The translations under genes and the position numbers were made by a program. From Flavobacteriales bacterium (lineage in GTDB: Bacteria; Bacteroidota; Bacteroidia; Flavobacteriales_D; Sanyastnellaceae): DNA of 19,989 nt. Position 1 is the stretch's first letter; each line of letters begins with the position of its first letter. The notes beneath the pieces were generated by a model. The model did no database searches, was not told the origin of the DNA, and worked only from the letters and a program-made list of their open reading frames with translations. This document shows, one piece after another, positions 1 through 8,065 of this stretch. The stretch lies in the NCBI GenBank assembly GCA_015663855.1, contig DQRJ01000126.1, positions 1 through 19,989 on the forward strand, given 5' to 3'.

Positions 1-333
1 ACGTTTGAGTTAGAAGATGTGCAGTTCGAGACAAACAGAAGTGGCCTTACTAAAATCACCACTTTGATTTTGAAAGAATTCGCGGATTACCTCGTTGAGC
101 ACTCCGAGCTTACTATTCTAATCGAAGGTCATACGGACAACGTAGGTCGCGCTCAAGACAACTTACTACTTAGCCGCACAAGAGCTGAAGTAGTATCACG
201 ATTCTTAGAATCTAAGGGTGTAAATCCTTCAAGACTCTCATCTAAAGGTTTCGGGGAGGAGAAACCTAAATCTGAAAACAATTCTCCAGAAGGAAGAGCA
301 ATAAATAGAAGAACTGAGTTTACAGTGAAGTAA
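1..333 (+). CDS. OmpA-family C-terminal domain protein, 5' end outside the window
   Basis: The reading frame is open from base 1 to a TAA at 331-333, so this is the last 110 residues of a longer protein. They form an OmpA/Pal/MotB-type peptidoglycan-binding domain. Visible signatures are EGHTDNVG at visible residues 42-49, the LSRTRAEVV helix, the SKGFGEEKP loop, and GRAINRRTEF near the end. In this family the domain sits in the periplasm and grips the diaminopimelate of the cell wall, tying an outer-membrane protein or lipoprotein to it. What the N-terminal part is (barrel, TPR or WD40-like repeats are all common in Bacteroidota) cannot be seen. A GTG at 19 is only an internal codon; the frame continues upstream without a stop. 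The gene converges on the next one with only 2 bases between stop codons. Confidence 0.9.
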   Translation, partial: TFELEDVQFETNRSGLTKITTLILKEFADYLVEHSELTILIEGHTDNVGRAQDNLLLSRTRAEVVSRFLESKGVNPSRLSSKGFGEEKPKSENNSPEGRAINRRTEFTVK

Positions 334-335
334 CC

Positions 336-875
336 TTACTTACAAGCGGCAATCTTCTTTACTCTACTACCATCGTCATAAATGTAGATAAGTGGCTGCA
401 TTAGGCGTGAGCTTACACTCGAAAACTCCACCTCTCTTCCAAGTAAATCAACAACTCTAACCAGCTCCGGTTCTCTTATGATGTTTTGCATATGACTATC
501 ATAACCAATTGATACTGTTCCGTATTCCAACTCGCACACAACAAAATCACCTTTGAGCCAATAAGAAAAATAGATTGTTAACGGCTCTACAAAATTTGAT
601 TGCAATAAAGGATAGTAATATGATTGTATCGTACCACCAAATTGCACAAATAAATTCATGTTTCCCATCTGTATAGTATCACCATTAGCATCGGTAACTA
701 ACTCTACAAACGGATAGTTTAATTGATCATAGCTTAAGTTATTAATCATCACTTCGATTGTAGAATCGGAAAGCAGTACCTCTGAAAGGAGTATTTCAGA
801 ACAAACTTGAGACTTAAGATGCTTAGGAGCTATGATGAACATAGACACAAGGAGGATAATTAGTGCTTTTTTCAT
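336..875 (-). CDS. Small secreted protein with a T9SS-like C-terminal sorting tail
   Basis: A 179-residue protein of no recognised enzymatic family. Residues 1-22 are a signal peptide (MKK start, hydrophobic core, cleavage near KSQ). The C-terminal 40 residues, with VVDLLGREVEF followed by PLIYIYDDGSRVKKI, resemble the short T9SS type A sorting signal of Flavobacteriales proteins. In those proteins the tail takes the cargo across the outer membrane and is removed. The cargo here would be only about 115 residues, probably beta-rich, with the cysteines C25 and C113. A cell-surface or secreted role is inference; the substrate is unknown. The DNA looks more AT-rich than the TPR gene next door. 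It has its own upstream region of about 170 bases, shared back to back with the TPR gene. Confidence 0.75.
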   Translation of the reverse strand: MKKALIILLVSMFIIAPKHLKSQVCSEILLSEVLLSDSTIEVMINNLSYDQLNYPFVELVTDANGDTIQMGNMNLFVQFGGTIQSYYYPLLQSNFVEPLTIYFSYWLKGDFVVCELEYGTVSIGYDSHMQNIIREPELVRVVDLLGREVEFSSVSSRLMQPLIYIYDDGSRVKKIAACK

Positions 876-1049
876 ATTATAAATTTAGCTTAACATCCAA
901 CATGAAACGCAAAACAAAAAAAACCTTAAATAAGGCGCGAATCACTCACAATATAGCGTTGAGAACATCGAGCGAGATGTCTAGTTAGCCGGGATTATAA
1001 AGGTATTTTCGTATGGTACGTTGTTGTATTTCGCTTGAAAATTATCGCC
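876..1049. other. Divergent intergenic region between the T9SS-tail gene and the TPR gene
   Basis: This 174-base gap, the longest in the window, must hold the promoters of two divergent genes. It is AT-rich on its left side (an A8 run near 916) and contains two small dyads: CCTTA-AA-TAAGG around 923-934 and ACATC-N6-GATGT at 965-980. No clean Bacteroidota promoter (TTG, about 19 bases, TAnnTTTG) could be assigned on either strand, and I see no open frame with protein-like content. Confidence 0.4.
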
Positions 1050-4000
1050 ATGATTAAAGCCAGACATCTTTTTAAAATATTCACCCACAAAACACCGGTA
1101 CTACTGATGTTTACGGGATTGACACTTCTACCATTCTCCGATATTTACGGGCAGTTAACACACGATATGATCCCGGCTGAGAGGGTTTGGTCTAAAGCAG
1201 AAGACGCATTTAACAAGGAGCAATACGCTCTAGCCATGAAGAACTTCGGAGACTTTATGGAGCTCGAAGCAGACGTTAAGTCCGAAAGATATGTTGCTGC
1301 CGCATACCACGAAGCATTATGCGCACTCAACCTTTACCACAGAGACGCCGAGTATAGAATTGACGCTTTTATCACTGCATACCCTGAAAGCCCGTACGTA
1401 CAGAAAGCACTTTGGGCGATTGCTGACCATCACTACAAACGTAGACATTATAAAAAATCTGCTACTGCATTTGATCAGGTAGATTTGAGACAACTTACTG
1501 TTGACAAACAACGTGAATTAAGATTTAAAAGAGGACATAGTTTATTTGAGAGAGAGGATTTTGAAAAGGCTAGGTATGACTTATTCGAAGTAATGAAAAA
1601 AGAGGGGGCTTACTGGGCTCCTGCTTCGTATTACTTCAGCCACATCGCTTACTTGAATGGTAACCCCCAGGTCGCTCTTGAGGGGTTTGAATCGATTGCC
1701 ACTCATGAAGATTTCCATGACATAGTGCCGATTTATATAGCCCAAACCCTTCACGCAACTTCTCAATTCTTGCGTCTTAAAGAATACGGACCTCCCCTTC
1801 TAAATGAATCTTCAGGCCTGGAAGACGAAGAAAAAACTGAGATAGCTAGACTTGTCGGAGACGCATTTTACAAAGACCAAGATTTCGATGGTGCTTCACC
1901 ATTTCTTGAACAAGCTTGGGAAGGAACCAGAGGGCCGGGCCGTAAACCAGAATTCGCATACGAAGTCGGTTACACTAGATATCGCATGGGGGCTTGGCGC
2001 AATGCGCTTGACGTACTTGCGCTAACTGCTCGAGAAGACGATAAACTAGGACAAAACGCCACTTACCATATGGCCGATTGCTATATTCAGCTCGGTCAAA
2101 AGGACAAGGCACGAAGCGCTTTCGGTCGTGCAGCATCGAAAAATTACGATATCGAAATAATGGAAGACGCTCTGTTTAGCTACGCTAAGCTAGCATTCGA
2201 ATTGTCTTACAATCCGTTCGACGACGCGATTACCGCCTTCCAGACCTACCTCGACAAGTACCCGAATTCGGTGCGTAGGGATGAAGCGTATCGATTCCTC
2301 TTAGAGGTTTACCTCACAAGTCGTGATTATGACAGGGCTCTTAACGCTCTAGACCAAATCCGTGACAAAGACCTCACGGTCCAAGGCTCATACCAGCTCC
2401 TCGCCTATAACCGAGGGGTAGAACTTTACCAAGGTGGCAAATACGATCAAGCCTTGACTTACTTCGATAAAGTCCGCACCTACCCTATCGATGCTCAACT
2501 AGCAGCCGAATCATTCTACTGGCAGGGAGAGTGCTACTTTTCTATGCGAGACTATAAAAACGCAACCTCATCTTATGCAAAATTCGCAAGAGCTCCAGGA
2601 AGCTACTTAAGCAGTTACTACCCAGCAGCTGACTACGCACGAGGATATGCACTATTCAAGCAGAAGAAGTATATCGATGCATTATCGGCTTTCCGATCTT
2701 ATTTAGAAGCTCATCAAGATGACTCTCCTCAAAGAATTCACGACGCCGAGCTAAGAACAGCCGATTGTTTTTACGCGAAGAAGGAGTTCGATCGAGCAGT
2801 AACTTATTACGACCGTTGTTTAGAACGCGACGCAGGAAACGTTGATTACATCCTGTACCAACGAGCGATGTCAGTAAGCCTGAGTGATGATTCACGAGCG
2901 CTCGAATCGCAAATTGAAGGGCTTGACCGTCTACTCGAAGAGTTTCCTAAATCGAGATTCGTAGTGGACGCACTTTACGAGAGTGCTCGAACTCAAATAG
3001 AACGAAATAAACTAGACGATGCGCACCGTAGACTAGACGAACTACTCTCGGCTCACCCTAGAAACCCTAGGACGAAGGAAGCATTAGTGGACCTTTGTTT
3101 GATAGGAATCAAACAAGACCGTCCCGATGACGTGCTTCTTACTTGGGATAGAATCCGAACGACTTACGGAAACGACCCAGTCGCTGCTGATGCATACAAC
3201 ATCGTCGAGCCACTATTGATAGAACGTGGGCTTCTCGACAACTTACCTCCAGCAGTGGGCTTAACCGGAGAGGACATTGAGAGTAGGTTATTTGATGCAG
3301 CAGTAGGTTTGGCATTAGGGGAAAACTATACGAAAGCACTTCCAAGACTTGAGGAATATCTGAGGCAATATGAAAGTGGCCATCACATTGCTGAGGCTCA
3401 GTTTTATCTTGCCGCTTGTCTGAACAATGCTTCTGACAAAAGTGGTGCGCTTCTGGCTTATGAAGCCGTAATAGCCCTGCCACCTGGAGACTTCACTGAG
3501 GCTGCGGCTCTTGCTGCTGCGACATTATCGTGGAATGAAGGTGATTATCCTCGCGCACTGACTCACTATCGTTTGCTTGCCGACATCTCTAGTATTCAAG
3601 CTAATAAACTTGAGTCTTCTATAGGCCAAATGCGTTGCTACTACCTCTTAGACCAGCCCGCTCAAGCATTTACGTTTGCAAATGACGTTTACACTGACCC
3701 AGGCACTCCTGAATCAATAAAGAGAACAGCCGCTCTTTGGTTAGGAAGAATCCACTTCGACTCATCTGAACTAGAGAAAGCTCTCGAGTTTTTCGAGTCT
3801 ACTGTTAAATTCGGAGGAAACGTCGGTGCTGAATCTCAATTTATGATAGCCCAAATCGCTTTCGACAAAGGCAATTTCGAAAGTGCTGAACAGAATCTCT
3901 TCACTCTTGTAAGTGACTACTCTACATATGAAAAATGGAAGTTTAAAGGGTTCCTACTTTTAGTAAAAACCTACATCAATATAGACGACCTATTTCAAGC

Positions 4001-4181
4001 TCGTGCAACAGCCGAGAGTATTATTGAAAACGTAGAGGCCGAATGGGTCCAAAACGCATGTACAGACTTACTTCTCGAAATCGAGAACCTCGAAGGAGGA
4101 AATCTTCACGGTACTGATGTTATTGAGAATTCAACCGATAACGGAACTGACAACGACAACGACCTTCAAGAAAACGAATAA
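1050..4181 (+). CDS. Large periplasmic tetratricopeptide-repeat protein
   Basis: From the ATG at 1050 the protein has 1043 residues. An in-frame TTG at 1035 would add only MKIIA, so the ATG that starts directly with a basic region and signal peptide (cleavage near IYGQ, about residue 35) is preferred. The rest is a chain of TPR helices. The motif of aromatic residue, A-L, F/Y and a closing P recurs throughout (for example KYDQALTYFDKVRTYP, KEFDRAVTYYDRCLE, ELEKALEFFESTVKFG), with a dozen or more repeats. The last 30 residues are acidic low complexity rich in N, D and E. No catalytic domain or lipobox is visible. TPR arrays are protein-binding scaffolds, so a periplasmic adaptor role is inferred. 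Its TAA stop shares its last base with the ATG of the next gene, indicating translational coupling with the outer-membrane barrel. Confidence 0.88.
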   Translation: MIKARHLFKIFTHKTPVLLMFTGLTLLPFSDIYGQLTHDMIPAERVWSKAEDAFNKEQYALAMKNFGDFMELEADVKSERYVAAAYHEALCALNLYHRDAEYRIDAFITAYPESPYVQKALWAIADHHYKRRHYKKSATAFDQVDLRQLTVDKQRELRFKRGHSLFEREDFEKARYDLFEVMKKEGAYWAPASYYFSHIAYLNGNPQVALEGFESIATHEDFHDIVPIYIAQTLHATSQFLRLKEYGPPLLNESSGLEDEEKTEIARLVGDAFYKDQDFDGASPFLEQAWEGTRGPGRKPEFAYEVGYTRYRMGAWRNALDVLALTAREDDKLGQNATYHMADCYIQLGQKDKARSAFGRAASKNYDIEIMEDALFSYAKLAFELSYNPFDDAITAFQTYLDKYPNSVRRDEAYRFLLEVYLTSRDYDRALNALDQIRDKDLTVQGSYQLLAYNRGVELYQGGKYDQALTYFDKVRTYPIDAQLAAESFYWQGECYFSMRDYKNATSSYAKFARAPGSYLSSYYPAADYARGYALFKQKKYIDALSAFRSYLEAHQDDSPQRIHDAELRTADCFYAKKEFDRAVTYYDRCLERDAGNVDYILYQRAMSVSLSDDSRALESQIEGLDRLLEEFPKSRFVVDALYESARTQIERNKLDDAHRRLDELLSAHPRNPRTKEALVDLCLIGIKQDRPDDVLLTWDRIRTTYGNDPVAADAYNIVEPLLIERGLLDNLPPAVGLTGEDIESRLFDAAVGLALGENYTKALPRLEEYLRQYESGHHIAEAQFYLAACLNNASDKSGALLAYEAVIALPPGDFTEAAALAAATLSWNEGDYPRALTHYRLLADISSIQANKLESSIGQMRCYYLLDQPAQAFTFANDVYTDPGTPESIKRTAALWLGRIHFDSSELEKALEFFESTVKFGGNVGAESQFMIAQIAFDKGNFESAEQNLFTLVSDYSTYEKWKFKGFLLLVKTYINIDDLFQARATAESIIENVEAEWVQNACTDLLLEIENLEGGNLHGTDVIENSTDNGTDNDNDLQENE

Positions 4182-5920
4182 TGAAAGCTATTACTCTTCC
4201 CCTACTATCCTTAATCGCTATAGGTTCGGTCGCAAATGCTCAAGAAGCAAAGACCTCTAATTCGGACACCCTTAAAATGGACGTAACATTCGTCGGTGAA
4301 AGGGAGATGGTTGTAAAAGACGCTCTGAAATTACAAAGCTGGCCAGAACTACGTAAGCTCGAAAGTGGGAACAAAGAATTTTCATATAGACTTCTTGCAA
4401 AGAGATTAAATATAAATCCTGTTTGGACAATGATTGAGCCTGTTCGACTGCGAGTCGACGCACCTCTTTCGCTTCTTTATCGTGGTTACGCTCGTGCAGG
4501 ATACGGACTCTACAACACGCCTCTACTTGAGCTTAGCATGACCGACCTAAGGTCTCGTGAAGGAACTTGGGGGTTTCAAGCATCGCATTTTGCAACGAAC
4601 GCTCCTTTAGGACTAGTTGAAGATAGATTTCAGGATAGCGAAGCTGGGGTTTGGCTTAGCCGATTTGTTGGAAAAGAAAGAGTGGATATATCAGCAAATA
4701 TTGAAAGAGATAACATTGTTTACTACGGCAATGCCAGCAATGACACTATTCCACCGGACACCATGCTTGGAACTCATGAGCGTTATCTGAAATTCGGAAC
4801 TGCTATTTCCTTTAAGAGCCACCATAGGGATAGCACCGATTTGAACCATGAGATTAATTTCAATTGGCAGCAGCTAAGGGATCTGTCAAATACAACTGAA
4901 AACTATTTCGAAGGCTCATTCGAAATGGGTAAATTCGTAGGCAAAGAGCGCTTCTCCCTAGCAGGCTCAGCGAATATTGATCGTTTAAGGATGATATCAA
5001 CTGATTCTGACACAACTATAGTTGATGGAGCAGTTGTAAGCCTTACACCTATGGCCACAAGTTACAGAGGCCCATTAACAGTTCGCGTAGGCGCAGGACT
5101 ATGGATAGACGCCGATTCTCAGAGTCGCAACGGATTAGGCTCCACTTTCCACTTCTACCCTAAGGTCGAGGCATCTATTCGCATTCTTAAAGATGTATTC
5201 GTGCCTTACGTGAGGCTAGACGGGGGTTTAGACCAAAACCGATTTGCTTCAGTCCTTCAACAGAACCCGTTTTACCACCTAACATTAGATTCGGAACTAA
5301 GAACGACAAGCAGGTCTAGGGATCTAGAAATCGGAATGAGAGGGACACTTACTAAAGCAATTAGTTTTCAGATTTACGCCTCTTCAACTCAATTTAAAGA
5401 CTACATGTACTTCGTTAACGATAGTCTTTATGACTCTGGTGCTCGTTTTTCCGTGATTTACGACACATTGGGAGTTAAAGAAATCGGCGGGTACGTCACC
5501 TTAGACCTGATTAAAAACTTAGATCTAAGGGTCGCAGGAAGATTGTACACATATGATGCGAACGGTTTAGAGTCTGCGTGGAACCTCCCTTCTTCGAAAT
5601 GGAGCGTGAACGCTAGTTACACTTTCCTTGAAAAATTTACCGTAGATGCATCAGTCCAAATAGTAGGTTCTAGGAGCGCTCTCACACAGATAAAACCTAC
5701 AGCAGAAACTCTACCTTTTCAACAGATTGGCGACACATACTACTACAACGCTGAATTGCCTTCATATTTAGACGGAAATATCGGTTTAGAATATCGGTAC
5801 AACTCTCGAACTTCTGCCTGGATGAAGCTCAGCAACCTCACTAATTCTAGCTATAGACATTGGGCAGGATACCCAGTTCAGGGCTTCCAAGCTTTGTTCG
5901 GAGCGAGCTACGCATTCTAG
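4181..5920 (+). CDS. Outer-membrane beta-barrel protein, TonB-receptor-like barrel without a plug
   Basis: A 579-residue protein. Residues 1-20 are a signal peptide ending ANAQ. After a linker of about 75 residues there is continuous alternating beta structure rich in aromatic residues and glycine, with short turns and strand pairs such as YRGYARAGYGLYN and LRVAGRLYTYDANG. It ends in FGASYAF; a C-terminal Phe is the usual signal for the BAM insertion machinery. Database names for such proteins are often 'TonB-dependent receptor', but no plug domain or TonB box can be seen and the length is short for a receptor. A porin-like or anchoring barrel is therefore more cautious. The one-base overlap with the TPR gene suggests the two products are made together and may form an outer-membrane/periplasmic complex (inference). 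Substrate unknown. Confidence 0.8.
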   Translation: MKAITLPLLSLIAIGSVANAQEAKTSNSDTLKMDVTFVGEREMVVKDALKLQSWPELRKLESGNKEFSYRLLAKRLNINPVWTMIEPVRLRVDAPLSLLYRGYARAGYGLYNTPLLELSMTDLRSREGTWGFQASHFATNAPLGLVEDRFQDSEAGVWLSRFVGKERVDISANIERDNIVYYGNASNDTIPPDTMLGTHERYLKFGTAISFKSHHRDSTDLNHEINFNWQQLRDLSNTTENYFEGSFEMGKFVGKERFSLAGSANIDRLRMISTDSDTTIVDGAVVSLTPMATSYRGPLTVRVGAGLWIDADSQSRNGLGSTFHFYPKVEASIRILKDVFVPYVRLDGGLDQNRFASVLQQNPFYHLTLDSELRTTSRSRDLEIGMRGTLTKAISFQIYASSTQFKDYMYFVNDSLYDSGARFSVIYDTLGVKEIGGYVTLDLIKNLDLRVAGRLYTYDANGLESAWNLPSSKWSVNASYTFLEKFTVDASVQIVGSRSALTQIKPTAETLPFQQIGDTYYYNAELPSYLDGNIGLEYRYNSRTSAWMKLSNLTNSSYRHWAGYPVQGFQALFGASYAF

Positions 5921-5931
5921 TTTTGCTTGAC

Positions 5932-5946
5932 TTGTGAATAACACAA
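5932..5946 (+). terminator. Weak hairpin after the barrel gene, possible terminator
   Basis: Twelve bases after the barrel stop codon, TTGTG and CACAA pair perfectly around the loop AATAA, and TTTATT follows. The stem is only 5 bp with two G:C pairs, so it is a weak terminator candidate that might separate the TPR/barrel unit from gyrB. Confidence 0.25.
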
Positions 5947-6042
5947 TTTATTCGTTGAGAAATCGCACAATTACATAGATAAAACAAGCCGTTTTTCATC
6001 AAAAGTTCTGTATTTTTAAAGTCTAGAATTAAGACTAAGAAA

Positions 6043-8034
6043 ATGTCAGAAGACAACAAGAAAAAAGGTAGCGAAGCTGAATATGGTGCAGGCCAAATTT
6101 TAGCTCTGGAGGGAATGGAGCACGTACGTATGCGTCCATCAATGTATATCGGAGATGTGAACGTCAGAGGACTACATCATTTGGTATACGAGGTCGTAGA
6201 TAACTCTATCGATGAGGCACTTGCTGGTCACTGCGATAGAATCGATGTCTGGATCACTAAAGAAAACGGTATTCGAGTGCAAGACAACGGTCGTGGAATA
6301 CCTGTCGGGATGCACGAAAAGGAAGGCGTTAGCGCCCTACAAGTTGTAATGACTAAGATCGGTGCTGGTGGAAAGTTCGATAAAGATTCATATAAAGTAT
6401 CGGGTGGACTTCACGGAGTGGGTGTTTCTTGTGTAAACGCTCTTTCTGATCACCTTCGAGCCGAAGTCCACAGAGACGGAAAAGCTTACGAGCAAGAATA
6501 CAAAAAAGGAAAGGTTGAGTATGCAGTACGTGAGTGTGGTACTTCTACTAATAACGGAACTATTATCGAGTTCATACCCGATGCTGAAATCTTTGAAGTT
6601 CATGAATACAGCTACGACACTATAGCTGATAGAATGAGAGAGCTCAGCTTCCTAAACCAAGGAATCACTGTTACTCTTACCGACGAAAGGGAACTTGCAG
6701 AACCGGCTGAAGGCGAAGAACCTCAAGAAGATGTTTTCAAAACTGAAATTTTCTTTTCGGAAAACGGATTACGTGATTTTGTAGAATATATTGATGCAAA
6801 TCGCGAAACATTGATTGCTGATGTCATTCATATGACTGGCGAAAAGGCAGGAATTCCCGTTGAAGTCGCCATGACTTACAACACGTCATTCTCGGAGAAT
6901 TTATTCTCTTACGTAAACAACATCAACACCTACGAGGGTGGTACTCACCTTACTGGTTTCCGTCGCGGTCTAACTAACACTCTCAAGAAATATGCAGAGG
7001 GGTCGGGAATGTTGAACAAGTTGAAATTCGATATCAGTGGTGACGACTTTAGAGAGGGCCTAACTGCTGTTATTTCGGTTAAAGTAGCTGAGCCTCAGTT
7101 CCAAGGCCAAACCAAGACGAAATTAGGTAACGCCGAAGTTTCTGCTCCTGTATCTCAGTCGGTGAGTGATATTCTTGAATCTTACCTTGAGGAGCATCCA
7201 AATGATGCTCGTATAATCGTTTCAAAAGTGATTCTCGCAGCTCAAGCTAGACACGCAGCAAGAAAAGCGAGAGAAATGGTCCAAAGAAAGACTGTTATGA
7301 GCGGTTCAGGACTTCCTGGAAAGCTAGCCGACTGTTCTGAAAAAGACCCTTCTTTATGTGAAATCTTCTTAGTCGAGGGAGACTCGGCGGGTGGAACTGC
7401 GAAGCAAGGACGAGATAGAGCCTTCCAAGCGATAATGCCTCTTCGAGGTAAAATTCTAAACGTTGAAAAAGCGATGCATCATAAGGTCTTCGAAAACGAA
7501 GAAATTAAGAACATCTACACAGCGCTCGGAGTACGCCTAGGAACTGAAGACGACGAACGAGCTCTAAATCTAGAGAAGCTTCGTTATCACAAAGTTGTCA
7601 TAATGTGTGACGCGGATGTAGACGGTAGTCACATCGAAACATTGATCCTCACTTTCTTCTTCCGTCATATGAAGGAGCTTATCGAGAACGGATACGTTTA
7701 CATCGCTACTCCTCCACTCTACTTAGTTAAGAAAGGTGGAAAGCAAAAGTATGCTTGGGACGATGCTGAAAGAGACAAGTATATTGCTGAATTCAAAACC
7801 AAATCGGGATCTGATGGTGGTATAGGAATTCAACGCTATAAGGGTCTTGGAGAGATGAATGCGGAACAGCTTTGGTCTACAACTATGAATCCAGAGCACA
7901 GAACGCTCAGACAAGTGACGATTAACAACGCCGCTTCTGCTGACCAAGTTTTCTCAATGCTGATGGGCGACGAGGTGCCACCAAGAAGAGCCTTTATTGA
8001 GGAGAATGCGAAGTATGCGAATATTGATGCGTAA
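6043..8034 (+). CDS. gyrB: DNA gyrase subunit B
   Basis: The ATPase subunit of the type IIA topoisomerase that introduces negative supercoils; it works with GyrA, which is not in the window. Of 663 residues, about 1-230 form the GHKL ATPase: YEVVDNSIDEA with catalytic E50 and Mg-binding N54, DNGRGIP with D81, and GGLHGVG at 121-127. About 230-400 are the transducer domain. The TOPRIM domain has EGDSAGG with E445, PLRGKILNVEKA, and DADVDGSHI with D523, D525 and D527. The C-terminal part has RYKGLGEMNAEQLW and ends AKYANIDA, the usual GyrB ending, which favours GyrB over ParE. The length fits Bacteroidota GyrB; the roughly 170-residue insert of the E. coli protein is absent. Essential gene. The 122 bases upstream could hold its own promoter, and the dehydrogenase gene follows after 18 bases. 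Confidence 0.98.
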   Translation: MSEDNKKKGSEAEYGAGQILALEGMEHVRMRPSMYIGDVNVRGLHHLVYEVVDNSIDEALAGHCDRIDVWITKENGIRVQDNGRGIPVGMHEKEGVSALQVVMTKIGAGGKFDKDSYKVSGGLHGVGVSCVNALSDHLRAEVHRDGKAYEQEYKKGKVEYAVRECGTSTNNGTIIEFIPDAEIFEVHEYSYDTIADRMRELSFLNQGITVTLTDERELAEPAEGEEPQEDVFKTEIFFSENGLRDFVEYIDANRETLIADVIHMTGEKAGIPVEVAMTYNTSFSENLFSYVNNINTYEGGTHLTGFRRGLTNTLKKYAEGSGMLNKLKFDISGDDFREGLTAVISVKVAEPQFQGQTKTKLGNAEVSAPVSQSVSDILESYLEEHPNDARIIVSKVILAAQARHAARKAREMVQRKTVMSGSGLPGKLADCSEKDPSLCEIFLVEGDSAGGTAKQGRDRAFQAIMPLRGKILNVEKAMHHKVFENEEIKNIYTALGVRLGTEDDERALNLEKLRYHKVVIMCDADVDGSHIETLILTFFFRHMKELIENGYVYIATPPLYLVKKGGKQKYAWDDAERDKYIAEFKTKSGSDGGIGIQRYKGLGEMNAEQLWSTTMNPEHRTLRQVTINNAASADQVFSMLMGDEVPPRRAFIEENAKYANIDA

Positions 8035-8065
8035 AGTTGATGCCTAAAGCTTATGCCTAGAACGA
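8027..8065. repeat. Three imperfect 13-bp tandem units across the gyrB stop and the SDR start
   Basis: ATGCGTAAAGTTG (8027-8039), ATGCCTAAAGCTT (8040-8052) and ATGCCTAGAACGA (8053-8065) follow head to tail. The first two match at 10 of 13 positions and the last two at 9 of 13. The first unit contains the gyrB stop codon, and the third starts with the ATG of the dehydrogenase gene. The middle unit begins a six-codon reading frame (MPKAYA, stop at 8058-8060) that overlaps the true start. Confidence 0.6.

Noticed and set aside
1035..1049. TTG start adding five residues to the TPR protein
   Set aside because: An ATG at 1050 directly begins a normal signal peptide; the TTG adds nothing recognisable.
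3139..3483. 114-codon minus-strand frame inside the TPR gene
   Set aside because: Wholly inside a clear coding gene, with a Cys- and His-rich composition typical of an antisense shadow.
6011..6018. TATTTTTA as a Bacteroidota -7 promoter element for gyrB
   Set aside because: It matches TAnnTTTG except the last base, but there is no TTG at the right distance upstream, and such matches are common in AT-rich spacers.
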